DNA from: Bacilli bacterium
GTDB taxonomy: Bacteria; Bacillota_I; Bacilli_A; RF39; UBA660
Assembly: GCA_900751815.1 (NCBI GenBank)
Contig: CAADST010000134.1
Span: 1 to 6,717, forward strand
Direction of reading: 5' to 3'
DNA: 6,717 bases
Positions 4,393 through 6,717 of this stretch are shown piece after piece (positions within the stretch are counted from its first letter, which is position 1; the number at the start of each line of letters is the position of its first letter). The position numbers and the translations under genes were made by a program. The notes beneath the pieces are model-generated. The model saw nothing but the letters and a program-made list of their open reading frames with translations. It did no database searches and was not told the DNA's origin.

Positions 4393-6430
4393 TATAACCA
4401 CCAACATTTATTACTCTATCAAATAACTTATCATGATTTTTATGTGTAATACAAATAATTGTCTTATCTTTAAAATAATTTCGAATATTTATCATGATTT
4501 TCTCCTCCATCTTATAATCAACTTCACTTAATGCTTCATCTAAAATTAATATTTGAAAATTATTGAGCAAAGCTCTTGCTAAAATAATTCTTTGTAATTC
4601 ACCTCCTGAAATATTACCAATTTCATTTCCAATAATGGTATTATATCTTAAAGGTTTTCTTTTAACTATTTCATCTACAGCACATAACTTACATATTTTA
4701 AAGAATATTTTTTCTGGTATATTTCTATCAAGTAATATATTATTTCTAATAGTATCTGTAATAATATTTTCATTTTGATTAACATACAATATATTTTTTC
4801 TAATTGTAGCTATACTCAAATCTTTAATATTAATAGAACCTATCAAAATATCCCCCTTATAATTTGTAATATATTTATCAAGCATCTTACAAAGTGTTGA
4901 TTTACCACAACCACTTTGTCCTTTAAATACTACAAATTCACCTCCTTTTATTTGTAAATTGAAGTTATTTAATATATTATTTATATCGTTATATGAATAA
5001 GTTATATTTTCCATTTTAATACTATTATCTTTTAAATAAATAGCTTTACCCATTTTTTCTTGTTCATTACTTAGAAAATCATTAATCTTGGCATATGTAG
5101 CCCTCAAGTAATTATACTTTGGTATACTATCTATGCAATTCTTAATTGGATCTAAGAAAAAACCTAATAATGTATTAAATGTAACTAATGCTGTTATTTC
5201 TAATCTTCCTTGAAATATTAAATAAAAACCCCAAGTATTAATAGCAAAAAAGCCTATTTCACTAATCCAATTTTTTAGAGTTTTTTCTTTATTTAAAAAA
5301 CTACTAAGCAAAAAAGTATCATATAAAAACTTACTTAAACTCTCTTCAATCTTTTTTAACCTTGAACTTGTTACATTAAGATTTTTAATACTATTTATCA
5401 TATTAATATTTTCAAGTAAATCGTTGTTAAAATTTGCTTCTAACTCGATATTATGATATGCCTTTTTAAATACTATTTTACTGGATATTAAACCAATAAA
5501 AAGGTATAAGATTAAGCAAAGAAAAAGGGCTAAAAATAAATCTTTACTTATACTTATTAATAAAGGCACTGAGGCAAACATTAATAGAAAATCTAATATA
5601 CAAGAAATAAATATCTCTGTAAATAAACTTTTGATATTACCAAGTTCATTTACTCTAGTTATTATCTCTCCACTAGTTCTACTAAGAATGATCTCTAAAG
5701 GAAGATTAAAGGTATGTTCTAAAAACGAAGCATTTAAAACACAATCAATATTTTTATTTAAATGATTTTCCAAATAATTTCTAAAATACATAAATAATAA
5801 TTTTAATAAAACAATAACACCAAATATTACTGCAAACAGTCTTAAATATGCCACATAGTAATTACTAGTTATGCCATCAATCATTACTTGAAAATAATAA
5901 CTGCTAGCAATAGTGAAAATCATCATAAATATACTTGCAACAATAATATAAAAAAGTAATCTTTTTTCACTAAGTAAAACTTTTAAAAACATACTAAGTA
6001 AACTATTTTCTTTGTTAAAAGAAATAATCTTCATCCGCGGATACATTATTAAAATCGTTTTACTCCACTCACGGTTAAATTCATCTCTGTTCATTACAAT
6101 TCTACCTTTAGCTGGATCCATTAGTACTACTTTATTTCTGGTAAGCTTGTAAACAACAACAAAATGCTGAAAACCGTTCTTTAAATTCATATGTGCTATT
6201 GCGGGTAATTTCACCTTTTTATCATCTAGTGATTTCACTTTAAGCCCAACACTATCAAAACCATACTTCTTACTAGCTTCAATCAAACTAAAGGCATTAG
6301 TTCCATCACTTGACGCTTTTACATCAAGTCTAATTCTTTCCAGTGAAACATAACCACCGTAATGTTGAATAATTGATGAAAGAGCACATACACCGCAATC
6401 TTTAAAATCTCGTTGCCTGACTATTTTCAT
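4382..6430 (-). CDS. C39 peptidase-containing ABC transporter (bacteriocin-type leader peptidase and exporter)
   Basis: A single 682-residue protein combines leader removal and ATP-driven export in the membrane. Residues 1-135 are the C39 peptidase domain: QRDFKDCG with Q6 and catalytic C12, H89 in GFQHFVVV, and D105 in MDPAKG. Residues about 150-430 hold the transmembrane region, including FYIIVASIFMMIFTIASSYY and LFLALFLCLILYLFIGLI. The nucleotide-binding domain has Walker A GQSGCGKST (504-512), a Q-loop glutamine at 552, signature ISGGE (607-611), Walker B ILILDE (627-632) and the H-loop histidine 663. All catalytic residues are in place. The length is close to LagD/ComA-type relatives. 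The ribosome binding site is GGGAG about 10 bases before ATG 6430. The four double-glycine peptides 3' of it are the natural substrates. No kinase or response regulator is in view. Confidence 0.95.
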   Translation of the reverse strand: MKIVRQRDFKDCGVCALSSIIQHYGGYVSLERIRLDVKASSDGTNAFSLIEASKKYGFDSVGLKVKSLDDKKVKLPAIAHMNLKNGFQHFVVVYKLTRNKVVLMDPAKGRIVMNRDEFNREWSKTILIMYPRMKIISFNKENSLLSMFLKVLLSEKRLLFYIIVASIFMMIFTIASSYYFQVMIDGITSNYYVAYLRLFAVIFGVIVLLKLLFMYFRNYLENHLNKNIDCVLNASFLEHTFNLPLEIILSRTSGEIITRVNELGNIKSLFTEIFISCILDFLLMFASVPLLISISKDLFLALFLCLILYLFIGLISSKIVFKKAYHNIELEANFNNDLLENINMINSIKNLNVTSSRLKKIEESLSKFLYDTFLLSSFLNKEKTLKNWISEIGFFAINTWGFYLIFQGRLEITALVTFNTLLGFFLDPIKNCIDSIPKYNYLRATYAKINDFLSNEQEKMGKAIYLKDNSIKMENITYSYNDINNILNNFNLQIKGGEFVVFKGQSGCGKSTLCKMLDKYITNYKGDILIGSINIKDLSIATIRKNILYVNQNENIITDTIRNNILLDRNIPEKIFFKICKLCAVDEIVKRKPLRYNTIIGNEIGNISGGELQRIILARALLNNFQILILDEALSEVDYKMEEKIMINIRNYFKDKTIICITHKNHDKLFDRVINVGGYNEL

Positions 6431-6560
6431 ACCTATTCATCTCCCTTCACTATATACATTCGCTATTTTTTATTAAAAGTCTTTTTTTTAAGTGAAGTTT
6501 TTTTAAAAAATTTTTAATTTTTAATTTTTTTGGCTTAAACACGGCAAAAAATAGGCATAA

Positions 6561-6601
6561 AAAATAATGTAAACATTTACACACATTTACATTATTTTAC
6601 A
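6561..6601. promoter_or_regulatory. 13-bp perfect inverted repeat with phased TTTACA boxes in the transporter leader
   Basis: AAAATAATGTAAA (6561-6573 on the plus strand) is mirrored perfectly by TTTACATTATTTT (6586-6598) across a 12-base loop. The same stretch contains TTTACA at 6576, 6586 and 6596, exactly 10 bp apart, and an inverted TGTAAA at 6568. On the minus strand the stem ends in a T-rich run, so it could be a weak terminator for the upstream glycine-rich gene or an attenuator for the transporter operon. The even spacing of the boxes fits a regulator binding site equally well. The stem has only two G-C pairs, so a terminator would be weak. Confidence 0.5.
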
Positions 6602-6639
6602 TACATTTTTCATTAAAAATTATGTTTTCTTTCAAAAAA

Positions 6640-6668
6640 TTTAGAACATATTATTAGCGATTTGTCAA
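6640..6668 (-). promoter_or_regulatory. Candidate promoter of the peptide-export operon
   Basis: A perfect TTGACA (6663-6668), a 17-base spacer and TCTAAA (6640-6645, four of six matches to TATAAT) lie within 8 bases of the upstream gene's stop. It would give a leader of about 200 bases containing the inverted repeat at 6561-6598 and the A/T tracts at 6480-6540. A TATATA nearer the start (6451-6456) is too close to the ribosome binding site to serve as the -10. Confidence 0.45.
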
Positions 6669-6675
6669 GTTTTTT

Positions 6676-6717
6676 TTAAAAACCCCCCCCGCTGCGACCA
6701 CCGCCGCCAAAACCTCC
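6676..6717 (-). CDS. C-terminal tail of a glycine-rich protein, possibly YgcG/TPM family (runs off the window)
   Basis: Only the last 13 codons and the stop are visible. The one frame that makes sense reads GGFGGGGRSGGGF followed by TAA. Such Gly-rich, Arg/Ser-spotted tails are typical of membrane proteins of the YgcG/TPM-domain and DUF2207 groups in Firmicutes, but the tail alone cannot tell them apart. It includes a run of eight G bases on the coding strand. The gene is on the same strand as the export operon and ends about 245 bases before it, separated by a candidate promoter. Confidence 0.45.
   Translation of the reverse strand, partial: GGFGGGGRSGGGF

Noticed and set aside
4563..4778. 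Plus-strand open frame of 71 codons
   Set aside because: Antisense shadow within the ATP-binding domain of the transporter.
6683..6690. Run of eight G bases (coding strand) as a phase-variation switch
   Set aside because: It lies four codons from the stop of a glycine-rich tail, so slippage would change only the last residues; GGG glycine codons explain it.

Overview
The window is very AT-rich, with short spacers, strong AGGAGG-type ribosome binding sites and TATAAT-type promoters, so it looks like a low-GC Firmicute (Bacilli or Mollicutes-relative, possibly gut-derived). TGA and TAG are both used as stops and TGG as tryptophan, so the code appears standard. YqfC- and YqfD-like genes suggest an endospore-forming lineage. 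Every gene recognised here reads on the minus strand, so transcription runs from high to low coordinates.

Right end (6717 down to about 6431): the glycine-rich C-terminal tail of an upstream gene ends at 6676. It is followed by a leader with a candidate promoter, a 13-bp perfect inverted repeat, TTTACA boxes at 10-bp spacing, and long A/T tracts.

Centre (6430 to 3402): a compact peptide-export operon. It encodes a C39 peptidase-ABC transporter, a very short HlyD-like membrane accessory protein, and four small tandem genes that are the main discovery of the window. Each small gene has its own strong ribosome binding site and a nearly identical 14-residue double-glycine leader. The four cargo sequences are unrelated in detail, but each contains exactly one GxxxG motif, the helix-packing signature of two-peptide (class IIb) bacteriocins. 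The transporter's C39 domain would remove the leaders during export. I see no dedicated immunity gene.

Housekeeping pair (3387 to 2684): a consensus sigma-A promoter drives rpsU and yqeY. Just past yqeY, a roughly 100-bp multi-hairpin palindromic element ends in a T-run and probably acts as a terminator.

Accessory graveyard (2534 to 489): a frameshifted PBECR-like nuclease gene, two related intergenic repeat units made of paired GGCGCC hairpins around a conserved TTTGTGTAAA spacer, and a DUF1016/YhcG nuclease pseudogene with a stop and a frameshift. The last is joined abruptly to the C-terminal part of a repeat-type surface protein.

Left end (418 to 1): yqfC and the start of yqfD. In Bacillus-type genomes rpsU-yqeY lies upstream of yqfC-yqfD on the same strand, so the decayed genes and repeats appear to sit inside a conserved housekeeping and sporulation locus. 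The peptide operon lies just upstream of it.
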